A stretch of DNA of 64,000 nt from Ancistrus triradiatus (GCA_025084515.1 JAJAGP010000211.1:124001-188000); one strand, 5' to 3'; positions 23,056-34,834 are shown, counted from the first letter of the stretch. The notes: a model not told the origin generated them from the sequence alone. Program-made: numbers and translations.

Positions 23056-24215
23056 TCAGGTGTTATTTAGTCCCACTCTTCCTGCAAGCACATCTGTGCA
23101 ATGTGCAATAGTATGAGGTCGCCGTTGGTGCATTTTCCATTTCAAAATATTCCACACATCCTCTATTGGGGACAGGTCAGGACTGGCAGGCAGGACAGTC
23201 CAGTACCCGTACTCTCTTCGTCCACAGACATGCCTTTGTAATGTGTGCAGCATGTGGTTTTGCATCATCTTGCTGAAACATTTGGACATTCCTAAAAAAT
23301 TATGTCGTCTTGAAGGCAGGTTACGTTGTTCAAATAAAATAAAAAACAAAAAAAATCAATGTACTTTTCTGCATTAATTCTGTCATCACAGATGTGTTGA
23401 TTGCCTTTGCCAAGGGAACTGACACAACCCCATACCATGACAGACCGTGGCTTTTGGACTTGTTGCTTATAACAGTCTGGCTGCTCCTTTTCATCTTTGG
23501 GCTAAAGCACACAGCGTCCATTTCTCCCAACAATCATCTGGTATACTGTTTCATCTGACCACAATACAGTACATGTTTCTACTGTGTGATGGGACTGTGG
23601 TAGCCTAGCGGTTAAGGTACTGGACTATGGACCAAAAGGTCCAGGGTTCAAATCCCACATCTGCCAAGCTGCCACTGTTGGGTCCTTGAGCAAGGCCCTT
23701 AACCCACAATTGCTTGGATTGTAAGATTGCACCAATTGTAAGTCGCTCTGGATAAGGGCGTCTGCTAAATGCTGTAAATGTAAATCTGCTAAATGCTGTA
23801 AATGATGGTCCACTATCACAGAGAAGTCAACTTTGCTTCTGGACATGGTTGACATGAGGCTTCTTTTGTGCACACTAACATAAGTAGCATTTGAGAATGT
23901 AACTCTGTATTCCAGTGCTTGACAAATGTTTGCCAAAGTAATCCCCTGACAAGTGATTCTATCAGCTATTGATGAATGATGGTTCTTGATGCAGTTCCGT
24001 CTGAGGAATCGGGGATCATGGATCATCAGTTAGGCTTGCACACTTGCCCTTGATGCAGTCAAATTCCTCCAGATTCCTTGAATTGTTTAATAAAATTGTG
24101 CACTGTACAAAAATCAAATCCCTTACAATCTTTCTTTGTGGAACATTGTTTTAAAACTTTTCAATAATTCTTTCAATTTCTCCATTTGTTGACAAACTGG
24201 AGACCTTCTGCCCAT
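23056..24215 (-). pseudogene. Tc1-like transposase remnant (family V)
   Basis: The minus-strand N-terminus lies near 24215, antisense of GATGGGCAGAAGGTCTCCAG. A middle piece (23533-23330) gives SHGLSWYGVVSVPLAKAINT, a damaged MVWGCVS region. The C-terminal piece (23349-23056) gives SPDLSPIEDVWNILKWKMHQ, the third catalytic region. The reading is interrupted by frameshifts and by the SINE. Confidence 0.82.
23593..23802 (+). mobile_element. tRNA-derived SINE, full length, with 6-bp target duplication
   Basis: The head gtagcctagcggttaagg (A box) and gggttcaaatccc (B box) form an RNA polymerase III promoter. The tail reads cgctctggataagggcgtct then gctaaatgctgtaaatg, repeated at the 3' end. TGATGG flanks both sides (23587-23592 and 23803-23808). 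It is inserted within the family V transposon. The tail resembles the 3' ends used by L2-type LINE machinery in fish, which is family knowledge and not shown here. Confidence 0.93.
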
Positions 24216-24517
24216 CTCTGTTCCTTAAGACACAACCTTCAGTGGATTCTACGTTTGGACCAGATCATGATCACAATTACCCATTGACATCACCTGTTTG
24301 AAATCTCATGGTTACTTAGTTTTTCTCAACTTATTTCTACCCCTAAATTGCACCTATCCCAACTTTTTTGCAATGCAGAAAAGGATGTTAGCAAATGAAA
24401 TGGAAGTTTTAGGTTCGTACCATCTGCAATTAAAAAAAAGTCAAAGTAAATGCAAGATACTGCTTTTCCCCCCCCATTTTCCATACTTTTCTCAACTTTT
24501 TCGGATTTGGGGTTGTA

Positions 24518-25230
24518 TGCCTGACACTAACAACCTTGTAAGAATCCTGCTGGAAATTCTACCTAGAATTAATTCACAACCACCCAGAAGCAACAGTTCT
24601 ATTATGCAGGAGATGTGCAAATATTTTATTAAACACCATTCATAAGTAACCGGAGAGTTATAACTCCTTTACGTTTTAGGGGATCATAAATTATTGGACA
24701 AATTAGCATAATCTAGGCAATGATTACTTTCCATGGTGATGGAAAAAAAAATACTCAATACTCTGAGAAAAGTTTAGAATATATGGCACTAGGCGTCTCT
24801 CACTAAAATACGCAGAAAATAATGGATTACTTGGCCAAAAGTATAGTGACACTTATATTTCACCCACACATACTGAGAATAGGTGCAAAAAAAAAATCCA
24901 TAGCACAGTCAGGAACTGGATAGACAATTACTGACATGTCATACAAAAAAATCTCAGTGACTTTCAGTGGCACTCCTAACAAATCAGTTCATCAGATTTC
25001 TACCTCTGGCAACTGTAAATTGAAAGTCAAAATCTAGGAACAACAATAATTTAACCTTAAAGAAGCAGGCCACGCAAGCACACATCATTAGTTGACAATT
25101 CCAGAGGGAGCTCTACTGGTTCGAATGCATAACAATAACAGTAAAGTTTGGTGGATGAGAAATGAAGGACTGGAGCTTGGCTACATTGTTCCAGTATAAG
25201 AGGGATGTTAATGGTACAGCACAAAGATAT
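24518..25230. other. Intron, nothing recognised
   Basis: Unique sequence with several short A runs. Confidence 0.35.
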
Positions 25231-25232
25231 TA

Positions 25233-25794
25233 CCGTATTTTTCGGACCATAAGGCGCACTTAAAATCCTTTAAAATCGACAGTGCCCCTTAAAATGCGGT
25301 GCATCTAATGTATGAATTAATTCTGGTTGAGCCTTCTGACCTAGAACCGATTGTAGATGGTACACGGTGCTCATAAATCTGTCAAAATGTTTTAGCACAG
25401 CCTTGGTAAGTTACGAAGCTTACGGCAACCGAGTGCGCAGGCATCGCGGAGTAATACGGTATGTGCTTCAGCATTACGGTGTGTGCAATTCAGTCATTTT
25501 CGAAGCGGATTTTCAAACACAACGCTATCGGTCACGCAGTACAACATGGACATAGGGCAGCTGCAAGAGAATTCAAACATTAACGAATCAATGGTAGGAA
25601 GTGGAGGAAGCAAGAAGACGCCCTGCGCCAGGTAAAGACCAAACTGAGCTTCCGACGGAACTTAAGAGTTTTGTTTCATTTAATGCGCCTTATCACCAGT
25701 GCGCTTTATGTATGAAAATAGATCCGTTAGCAGTCGATCATTGATATCGCGCCTTATAACGCATATAACACGCTTTATAGCCCGAAAAATACGG
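25233..25794 (+). mobile_element. Pogo/Tigger-like non-autonomous element, copy 1
   Basis: The ends CCGTATTTTTCGGACCATAA and ..tatagcccgaaaaatacgg are inverted repeats flanked by TA (25231-25232 and 25795-25796). Length is 562 bp. Near 25535-25640 a plus-strand segment reads AVQHGHRAAAREFNINESM then VRKWRKQ after allowing one extra or missing base, a helix-turn-helix like the N-terminus of pogo-type transposases. The catalytic part is absent, so it depends on another element to move. Confidence 0.87.
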
Positions 25795-25796
25795 TA

Positions 25797-26309
25797 TGTT
25801 GTGTAAAAACAATTCTGTGCTTTAAATCATACAGTCTATCAGCAGTTGGGTAGCAGTTCTATAAAATGTCCTTTCCTGTCTAAGCCCGACAGTTACCCAC
25901 TACACAAAGCCAGGGCTAAGTTTGTTGTGAAAGACATGCACAGAGCCCTGACTTATCACCCAACATCAGTACCAACATGACCAAGCTCTTCACTGCTAAT
26001 TTTACTGCTGAAAGCCGTCATTTTCAGTATAAAAACCAAATCAATAACTACAATTAACCTGTACTTGAAAACTATGAAAGGAGGTCCAACCTCCTTTGTA
26101 TTTGAGATTTGTGAGCAGAGGTACCACAGTATAAAACAGAGGTTCCACTGTATACAGATGTAAACAAAAATAATCTTTAGTCTCCTGCAATTAAAATAAA
26201 TTGAAATAATGCTACTGCAACAAAATGTGCTATTGTAACATTTTTTCGCCACATTTAAATAACTAAGAGTGATCTTAAATTGAAAATCAAAGTAAACAAA
26301 GTAAACCAC
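25797..26309. other. Intron, nothing recognised
   Basis: Unique AT-rich sequence. Confidence 0.35.
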
Positions 26310-26438
26310 AAGGTAGCCTAGCGGTTAAGGTACTGGACTATGGACCACAAGGTCCAGGGTTCAAATCCCACCTCTGCCAAACTGCCACTGTTGGGTCCTT
26401 GAGCAAGGCCCTTAACCCACAATTGCTGTAAATGTACA
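26310..26438 (+). mobile_element. tRNA-derived SINE with internal deletion
   Basis: The head aaggtagcctagcggttaag and B box gggttcaaatccc match the SINE at 23593. The reading passes directly from cacaattg to ctgtaaatgta, so the cgctctggataagg part of the tail is deleted. Confidence 0.9.
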
Positions 26439-26489
26439 TGTAAGCTCACTGAGAATGGAAGCTATGGGCCTGGGAACTTGACCTATAAT

Positions 26490-26592
26490 TACTCCCTCTG
26501 GTGTTCAAAAAATGCAATTGCATTGGATTGCATCATCCAACTCCACAATACATACCGTCACGTTTTTGTCCACAACGCATCGTTACACCCCT
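26490..26592. mobile_element. Possible hAT-like end fragment
   Basis: The phrase acaacgcatcgttacacccc followed by ta resembles a widespread fish hAT terminal repeat (inverse of tagGGGTGTAACGAT). Only one end is visible. Low certainty. Confidence 0.35.
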
Positions 26593-27956
26593 AGTGTTTT
26601 GTATGTTATTGAGTTTGAATGTGCTTTCAGACAAGCAAGACCATAGCAATTCAGAGCCTAACACCTAAATCGTCTTTTGCTCCTAAAATGAAAGAGAATG
26701 CTCTTGTTACTGAACGGAAGCCTTCTCAGGGGAATGTTGTTCTAGCAGTAAAGGGAAGGGGCAACTACATGTTAATGCCCATGGCTAATGGAAAGAAATG
26801 TTCAACAAGCACATATGTATAAGGAAAACAATTAAAGCTGAAACTTAAGGTTCTATCTTTTGAATGCAATCTGTCGCCCCAGACATTCTGTTGAGAGACA
26901 TTCTGTTTATCTGCTCCTAGGGCACCAGATACCCTTGAAAAGTAGGCACAAACACACAGTGGTCTGCTCTGTTCTACACAAAGGAGCACACAGAGCTAAA
27001 CTCTTGAGCTATAAGGGAAGGATGGGCGACGCAATGAGCCTAGACAGTGTTATGTAACATGCTGAACATTTGAATACAAAACAGGTCAAACACATTCTGC
27101 ACACATCTCACCAACTGAAGGAATATGTGCAAATGTGTGATGGTGTTGGTCTAAGTGTATGACTGAATGTGAATGCATGAATGCTGATGGTTTGGCCCTT
27201 GATGAAAGCACCATTTTAGCAAAAGGAGTCACACACACACCCACACTCACAGTGAGGGTAGACGGTCCATGATGCATGGCTCTGGAAGGGAGACCGTTCT
27301 ACAGTAGTGCTGCAACCCCCTGAGCCTGTTCCCCGTGCCATCTGTGAGACTAAACAGCACTGCTATGCCCACAGCAGAATGTCTCAATTCTATCACTTCT
27401 GAAAAATCACTGTTCTGCCCTTTAGTCCCACACATTCATAATGAACAGTCTGCGGTACAAATCTAAAAAAGCCTTTGCATGTACGTATTTAAAACGCAAT
27501 ATGCACCCAGCACGCTCCATTCCAGTTTGCCTATTCAAACTGCTGAAATATCTAAGAGACAACAAACTGTGACTGACTATATTGAGGCCTATCTAACCAC
27601 AAATGGAATATTAATATGAGAAGTTCAAAATTCATTGTCAATTTATTATTGACAAAGGAATGCAATCAATTCAACTAAGTATTAGCACTTCCCATTAAAG
27701 ACGAAGGATAAAAACTATGAATAATGAATGAGTGCTCATTGATCATTTTAGAAAGAGCACTCCAAGAAGAGGTTAATGCAGTTAAAATGAGTACTACTTT
27801 CAGTCATAAAGCCATTTAAAGTTTCATATTAAGACTACTTTTTTCATTATATTTTAAAGGTCGAACTGGGAATATGTGTAATCCATTACAGAGAAGACAG
27901 AGGAAACTGCTTAGCCTGAGCTTGTGTGTTGATGTGTGCATTCTGGCATGTATAGC
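26593..27956. other. Intron, nothing recognised
   Basis: About 1.4 kb of unique sequence. Open frames here lack splice sites and family resemblance. Confidence 0.35.
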
Positions 27957-27959
27957 ATT

Positions 27960-29011
27960 GAGTGAGTTTACATGCACATAATAATCAGATCATAATCGTT
28001 TTTCTGCAGTTATCTGATTATTATTGTGGCCATGTAAACAACATTCTCCGATTTCTTAGAGCAGATTAAGCCCTAGAAGTCTAGGAAATCTGATCAATTT
28101 TAGCTCACTAATCGGATTTATCAGCGCAACTACACCCTTACATTTACAGCATTTAGCAGACGCCCTTATCCAGAGCGACTTACAATTGATACAGTCTTAC
28201 AATCCAAGCAATTGTGGGTTAAGGGTCTTGCTCAAGGACCCAACAGTGGCATCTTGGCAGAGGTGGGATTTGAACCCTGGACCTTCTGGTCCATAGTCCA
28301 GTATCTTACCGGCTAGGCTACCACAGTCCCACAGTCCCCCCTTACTCTGACTTCAGTCTGTGCATGTACGCAAACATAACCAAATAGTGTGTAGACCTGT
28401 CCTGGAAATGGCTAGCAGCATCAAACATGATTATGGGATGTTTGCATAAACGTAGTTGCTTGTTTCTCTCACAGGATCTGGCAACCCTGGAATTAAATGC
28501 AGGAGCTGCGAAACGGTTACCAAACACTAATTCTGATAACAGATTCCAGGCTATGATTGCGTGTAAGAGCAGACTGAGAAAACTGCCCGAAATTAAAGAA
28601 AGGGAACACGTGTGCTGAGAATGATTACTCAGATAAAATCCACCTCTATCATATTTCTTAATCTGATTTCGAGCTCTTAACCAGATCTGAGAAATCGGGA
28701 ATATGGTGTTTACATGAGCCTTCGAATAATCAGATAACTGCAGATCATGAAGTGCATGTAAATGAACTCAGTTTTGGGGAGTCTCTGAAATGCAGTGTAT
28801 GCTCGGAGAAATTTAGAATTTCATTATGTCATTATTACAGTTTGAAGCTTCTCTGAGATTATTGGCTGTTTGCAAAGTAGAAATACAATTACTGCCCGAG
28901 TCATGTAAACCCGGAGGTTTCCCATTATCTGATCAGCCAAGTGCATGTAGACTCATTGAGCAGATTACTGACAAAAACTGATCAGATTATTAAGTGCATG
29001 TAAATGCACAC
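27960..29011 (+). mobile_element. Fold-back element family, copy 1, with nested SINE
   Basis: The left end GAGTGAGTTTACATGCACAT and right end gtgcatgtaaatgcacac are inverted. Long sub-terminal arms carry ctgcagttatctgattatt and aatcagataactgcag (28727-28742). The interior has ggatctggcaaccctggaat, shared with copies at 42271, 49496 and (inverted) 57621. No coding region. Flanking triplets ATT and ACG do not match in this copy. Confidence 0.85.
28137..28328 (-). mobile_element. tRNA-derived SINE, minus strand, nested in fold-back element
   Basis: Antisense tail catttacagcatttagcaga and gcccttatccagagcg, antisense B box gggatttgaaccc, and head ggctaccacagtc. It is full length and closely related to the copies at 23593 and 37429. 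Confidence 0.92.
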
Positions 29012-29039
29012 ACGGTTAGGTGATGATTTTAAAGAAGTA

Positions 29040-29466
29040 GCATATTTTTCAAACCATAAGGCGCACTTAAAATCCTTTTAACTTTCTCAAAAATCGACAG
29101 TGCGCCTTAAAATGCGGTGCGTCTAATGTATGAATTAATTCTGGTTGTGCTTTCTGACCTAGAACCGATTGTAGATGGTACACGGCGCTCATAAATCTGT
29201 CAAAATGTTTTAGCACGGCCTTGGTAAGTTACAAAGCTTACGGCAACCGTAGTGCGCAGCATCGCGGAGTAATACGGTATGTGCTTCAGCATTAGGGTAC
29301 GTGCATTCATTCATTCATTTTCGAAGCGGATTTCAAACACAACGCTATCAGTCACGCAGTACAACATGGACATAGAGCAGCTGCGAGAGAATTCAACATT
29401 AACGAATCAATGGTACGGAAGTGGAGGAAGCAAGAAGACCGAACAAATATGGTCCGAAAAATATGG
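29040..29466 (+). mobile_element. Pogo/Tigger-like non-autonomous element, copy 2
   Basis: The ends GCATATTTTTCAAACCATAA and ..ggtccgaaaaatatgg are inverted and flanked by TA (29038-29039 and 29467-29468). The interior matches 25233-25794 closely, including the helix-turn-helix coding remnant near 29365-29440. About 135 bp before the right end are missing. It lies 28 bp after the fold-back element. Confidence 0.85.
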
Positions 29467-29468
29467 TA

Positions 29469-31500
29469 ACCTAAATAAATATTAGACAAGTGACAAGACT
29501 GAAATAATTAGCGACGTTTTAAACTAATACTAAAAGGCTAGAGAAAATGATACTAATCAAAAATTATACTAATCGAAAAATATTCCACAAATTTAGCCAC
29601 CACTACTTTTCGTACAGCCACTACCATTCGTACAGCCACTGATCATTCCCAGTTGTGGAACGTTTTGTTCTATTTCTGTAGGAAAATAACTGTCCCTCCT
29701 CCTGTCCTTTGAATTTGTTAATCACTTATACCCTGCAGATGACATCGTTTGGAAGGACATCTGTTTTGTCACTCTGGTTTTAGTCCAGGGTTTAGTAGCA
29801 TTTATTCTGTTATTCTGAGACATGACACGCCAGCTTGCCAATGGCTTTTTCAGCCTTGCTTCTTTGGACACTCAAGCCACCATGTCATGAACATAAAACT
29901 GACTGAGGCCTAAGCTTTAAACTGTGTACTGAAGATGCTTTGGCAAGACAGCTCCACTAAGAATTCATTAAGCAAAATGTTACATCAGGCAGTCCAAAGC
30001 ATCGTTATTATGCTGTATTGTTGGACAATGAGATAAATATCTATAACAGCTGACAACACCTGCAAAGACGCACTTAAATGCATCTGGCCAGAGATGCAGA
30101 GCAGAGGATTACGAGTACATGAAGCTTGCCGAGGCTGACAGGGGAAGTCGATGTTCACACCTTCAAATCCACAATTAGGGATTTGTGCACATCCATGGCT
30201 GTGCACTACATGAATGATTATTTGTTAAGCAGTGTGGTGCAGCACTATAGCTATCATTAAACATTAAAGAAACTATAAAGCTGCAGATTCCAACCAAATA
30301 ATGTTAAACAGGTAATAAATATGATGTACACAAGAAATCTAAATCATAACTGGAAAAAAAATGACTTGCAAAAATGGCTCACGCTGACTTCCGTGAGCTT
30401 TCTGACAGCCCCCGTTTCTCCCACCAAACCATATACAAGCCAACTAGCAGAGATTTCAGACTTTCAGTTCTGAAAGTAGCACTACATAAGGGCATCTGCG
30501 AAATGACTAAATGCAATGTAATGAAATTTTCATTCCGGCCAAGAGGAGTAGATTTGAAAAGTAGTGGTTCTGTTCATAATTTATTGCAACTGCAACAAAT
30601 AACTGTAACATCTGCTTCTGAAGAACAACTTGGAAAAAAAAAAAACGTTGTGCTAATCAGAGGTAGGGGGAAAAAAACAGATTCTTAGATGCATCGCAGT
30701 TTGGATGTGGGAGATTCAGCATCAATTCACAAAAGTCAAATATCTATTTTTTATATGTCAATTGATAATGTAATGTTGGCTCTTTTAATGTAAACACAAA
30801 AGCGGAACAACAGAGACGAAGAAGCGATGTGAAAGCTTCCACCCAACTCGGAAAGAGTTAATGATTTTCCTCTTGCATGGTCGCTATTTGCAAGACTCCC
30901 ACTAGATTCCTTTTGGGTTCAATTCAAAACTTTTGAAAACAAAAACACAATAATAACAATAACAATAAAATAAAAAACAAAAACACAGACCAAAATAAAC
31001 CAGGCAATCACCTTTACGTGTACCATCCAGATACACATGGAGTTTCCCGTTTGGTGCTGGAGAGAGTTCACTTCACTGTTTTTGTGACCCAAGAGATAAA
31101 ATTAAACAGCTGATATTATCGGAATGTCAAGAAGAGAAACAGACTGATTTAAAACAGCTATCCTGATCACCTTACAAGAAAGGATCACGATGACCTGAGC
31201 TCAACGCAACTCTAACTAGACTCTCATGATTTTATTCCAATACTGGAAATTATTTGTCACAGTGAAACCACTTAAAAAGTAATTTGGTGTTGCATTAGTG
31301 ACACAGTAATCCCCACAATCTACAACAATACCAAAACCAAAGTAATTGAATCACTGTGAGAAAAATAAGTCCTGGATAAAAAAAAAAAAAAAAAGATGCA
31401 TCAAGATGCACTGATAATATATTAATCAACTAACAATCGAATCACAGCCCTCTGAATCGTAAATCAATCAAGTCGTGGGGGGCCTGGCAATTCCCAGCTG
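29469..31500. other. Intron, about 2 kb, mostly unrecognised
   Basis: It contains one 35-bp phrase (tgcatggtcgctatttgcaa..actagattcctt, 30877-30920) that recurs at 19972-20010, and A-rich runs near 30950-30990 and 31380-31395. Confidence 0.4.
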
Positions 31501-32183
31501 TAGAAGAGAGGAAGTAAAAAACATTAAAAGAACAAATAATGTAGGAAGTAGAAGATAGGAAGTAAAAGACAGGAATAGAGTGTAGACAATAGGAAGCAAA
31601 AGACAAAAATAGGAAGTAGGCAATAGGCAATAGGCAGTAGAAGATAGGAATAGGACGCAGAAGATAGGAAGTCGAAGACAGAAATCAGAAGTAGACGATA
31701 GGACGTAAAGACAGGAATAAAAAGTAGAATAAAGGAAATAGAAACTAGAACGAAGAAGATAGAAATAAGAAGTAAAAGATAGTACAAGATAGTAATAGGC
31801 AATAGAAGATAGAAAGTTGAAGATTGGAATAGGAAGTAGAAGACAGGAAGTACAAGACAGGAAAAACTATATAAGAATAGGAAAAAGATGATAGGAAGTC
31901 GAAAACAGCAATAGGAAGTAGATGATTAGAAGCAGAAGATAAGAATAAGAAGTAGAAGAGAGGAAGTAGAAAACAGGAATAAGAAGTAGAAGATAAGAAA
32001 TAGAAGATATGAATAGGAACTAGAAAATAAGAAGTTGAAGATAGGAATAGGATGTTGAAAATAGGAAGTACAAGAAAGATATAGGAAGTAGAAGATAGGA
32101 ATAGGAAGAAGAATACAGGAATAGAAAAGAGAGCATAGAAAGCAGAAGAAAGGAATAGGAAATAGAAGATAGAAGATAATTAT
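31501..32183 (+). repeat. Minisatellite, purine-rich arm (GGAAGTAGAAGATAGGAATA)
   Basis: Degenerate tandem units near 20 bp, built from ggaagtagaa and gataggaata half-units, with A/G on the plus strand. Unit boundaries drift and single-base changes are frequent. There are no insertion ends. Confidence 0.93.
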
Positions 32184-32204
32184 TATTAATATCTTTTATT
32201 TACT

Positions 32205-33513
32205 ATATTCTACTTCCTATTCCAATATTCTTTGTTATACCTCATTCTTCCGATCTTCTGCTTCCTATTTAAACTCCTATATTCTACTTCCTATTTTTTT
32301 CTTCTATTTCCTATTCCTATCTTCTACTTCCTATTTTCTATTGCTTATCGTCTGCTTCCCATTCCTATCTTGTACTTCCTATCTTCTAATTCCTATTTTC
32401 AACATTGTACATCCTTTCTTCTACTTCCTATTCATATCTTCTACTTCATATTCGTCTTGTACTTCCTATTTTCTACTATCTTCCACTTCAAATTCATATC
32501 TTCTGCTCCTTATTCCTATCGTCTACTTCGTATCTTGTTCTTCCGATCTTCTACTTTCTAATCCTATCGTCTACTTCCTATCTTCTCCTTCCTATTCCTG
32601 TCTTCTACCTATTTTCTTTTTCCTATCCATATCATCTACTTCCTATTCATATCTTCTACTTCCTACCTTCTACTTCCCATTCATATCTTCTGCTTCCTAT
32701 CTTCTACTTCCTATTTCAGTCTTCGACTTCCTATCTTCTTCCTATTCCTATTTTGTACTTCCTATTCCTCTCTTCTACTTCCTATAATCTACTTCCTATT
32801 CCTTTCTTGTACTTATCTTGCTCTTCCAATATTCTACTTCCTATTCCTTTCTTCTACTTCCTATTCCTGTCTTCTAACTTCCTTTCTCTACTTCCAATCT
32901 TGTACTTCCTATTGATATTTGCTACTTGACATATTCCACTTCCTGTCTTCTACTTTCTATTTCAATCTTAAATTTTCTATCTTCTACTTCCTGTTCCTGT
33001 CTTCTACTTACTATCTCCCTCTTTCTATAATCTACTTCCTATTCCTATCTTCTACTTAATATCTTGTTTATCCAATATTCTACTTCCTATTCATTTCTTC
33101 TACTTCCTACCTTCTACTATTCTATTCTATTCATATCTTCTACTTCCTATCTTGTACTTCCTATTCCAATCTTCAACTTTCTATCTTCTACTTCATGTTC
33201 CTGTCTTCTACTTACTATGACCATTTCTCAATACCAAGTATGCAAACTTCGGACTTGCGTACTTTCTAAGTCTGGACTAGGAAGTTCGACTTGCGAGTAC
33301 ATTCTCCCGATAAAGAGAGGACGCAGTTCGGTTATTCTACAATTGGAACAGCAGCGTACTTAACTATGGACTTCCTTTCTCTACTTCCTATCTTGTACAT
33401 CCTATTGATATTTTCTACTTAACATCTTCTACTTCCTGTCTTCTACTTCCTATCTTCTAGTTCCTATTCATATTTTTTACTTCCCATCTTCTACTTCCTA
33501 TTTTCTACTTCCT
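32205..33513 (-). repeat. Minisatellite, same unit inverted (pyrimidine-rich arm)
   Basis: From 32205 the plus strand shows tattcctatcttctacttcc, the exact complement of the unit in the first arm, for about 1.3 kb. The switch happens over about 20 bp (gataattattattaatatct). A foreign 150-bp block interrupts it at 33217-33366. Hydrophobic open frames of up to 174 codons are translations of the repeat. Confidence 0.93.
33217..33366. mobile_element. Insertion inside the minisatellite
   Basis: A non-repeat block from gaccatttctcaataccaag to gcagcgtacttaactatgga. It looks like a fragment of a dispersed fish repeat. I see no clear terminal repeats. Confidence 0.5.
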
Positions 33514-34137
33514 ACTGCTAAAAAGGTCACTGGTAGTTTATCTAAATGAAATGGCAAGGAGTGAACACACTGAAGTGATGGAAAGAAACTTCTCCCATCC
33601 TCCCCCATGACATGATCACATTTTTTATTCAAATTGATTTTGTTTATTTTGGTTTGGTACATGTGGCACTGTCCCCTAATGCATATGCATAAATATGTTG
33701 CCAGGCACCCAGGTGAAAACCTACACATGGTCAAAGGGTCACAGACACAAGAGTACAAATCAGCATCCTTGCTTTAAGGGATGGGAGACAACTAAAAAAC
33801 TCCAAGCAAAACAGTACTGCAGCTGACAAGAGAAGTTAATGCTCATCTTTAACTTTATTAAACAATTCATTTTTTCCCGACCCCAAGCTGGTGGTGTGCC
33901 CTCTTACCAGGGATAGTTTTAAGAACAAGTTTATCACTCAAGGTTGGCTTATACAACAAGTTAATCAATTCAGAGCCTTGGACCCCATAGAGGTATGGCT
34001 GTGTTCCCTGCCCTGCCATACTGGTGCCCATGGAAGCTACCATGAAAGCGTAGACTGTTAAACCTGCCCCCTGAAAATCACTGTTAGCATAACACCCCAG
34101 AATGCACTGGGAATGCATGGAAAAATAATACACAACA
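33514..34137. other. Intron, nothing recognised
   Basis: Unique sequence. Confidence 0.35.
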
Positions 34138-34139
34138 TA

Positions 34140-34560
34140 CAGTACTGTGCAAAAGTCTTAGACCACCATTAGATTTGTTGTTTTAGAAACGGTATAATAA
34201 CCATATATAATATATTGTCGATGATAGTACCCAAAAACTTCAAACTTGGATTCTTCACTCCATTTTACTCTTTTCCACCAATCTTCATTCAAATCTTCAT
34301 GAGCTTTAGCATATCTTAGCCTTTATGTCATCTTCACCCTGTACCCAAAAAGACTTTTCCTTATCAAGCTTCTTCAGACCGTAGATAGAAGGATCAACTT
34401 GGAATTCTGAAGCAGATGCTAGATGCTGCTATTGCTCACGTGTAAGGGGAGGTCACACTAAATACTTGCCACTGTAGCCTATAGAAGCTGTTTGTTTCAG
34501 TTTTTTAGTACTGCATACAAACTTCCTGTATTTTCTGGTTACTATTTTAAGGCGTGAAAT
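34140..34560. mobile_element. MITE, family VI, copy with left end only
   Basis: CAGTACTGTGCAAAAGTCTT at 34140 follows TA. The body includes ccaccattagatttgttgtt and ggtataataaccatatataa, shared with 39992-40050. The right end has decayed and no inverted end is found before the ulk4 exon at 34745. Confidence 0.8.
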
Positions 34561-34744
34561 CAGGCAATTCTACTCTGAAGACACATTTCTGTTTTAGTGA
34601 TCATCTCTGTCCAACCTTTATTCTACTATCTCTCAAAACACAAACAATTTCTCAATTGTCTTAGTAGTTATTATTTTAAGGGCCAGGTTTGCTTCAAAAA
34701 CGTTTTGACATAACCATTGATATGATTATTTACTTTCCACTGAC

Positions 34745-34834
34745 CATTTGGATGAGAAGGTTGTTGAGCTCTGTAAGTGGCTTGGTGACAAACAGGAGCT
34801 CTTCTGCTGCTTCTGTGTTTCCGTTACTGTCAGA
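34745..34834 (-). CDS. ulk4: ulk4 exon, 30 codons (EELLFVTKPLTELNNLL)
   Basis: This 90-bp phase-0 exon has acceptor ttcttctctgtag and donor gtcagtgg. It encodes SDSNGNTEAAEELLFVTKPL and then TELNNLLIQM. The human counterpart has a short variable Gly/Ser/Asp stretch followed by AAEDLLLLNRPLTDL, so the position and the helix match. It links two ARM-like repeats. It sits about 190 bp past the decayed CAGTACTGTGC MITE (34140 to about 34560) and about 250 bp before the A/TA/T block at 35087. The exon is small, and its call rests mainly on phase and order with its neighbours. Confidence 0.88.

Larger units (their letters stand above)
22855..24515 (-). mobile_element. Tc1-like transposon, family V (CAACCCC ends)
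   Basis: The left end CAACCCCAAATCAGAAAAAG at 22855 is inverted at the right end (ctttttcggatttggggttg, to 24515), followed by TA. The left flank is TG instead of TA. About 1.45 kb is element sequence, with a SINE (23593-23802) inserted. The transposase remnant is on the minus strand. A second, truncated copy is at 39891-40710 in the opposite orientation. Confidence 0.88.

Noticed and set aside
23593..23665. tRNA gene
   Set aside because: A and B boxes are present, but the sequence continues into a repeated SINE tail and recurs in several copies.
32232..32929. Long hydrophobic open frames (up to 174 codons) resembling membrane proteins
   Set aside because: They are translations of the pyrimidine-rich minisatellite unit, present in several frames at once.
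31501..33513. CRISPR-like regular repeats
   Set aside because: There are no constant-length unique spacers, the units are directly tandem and degenerate, and the genome is eukaryotic.
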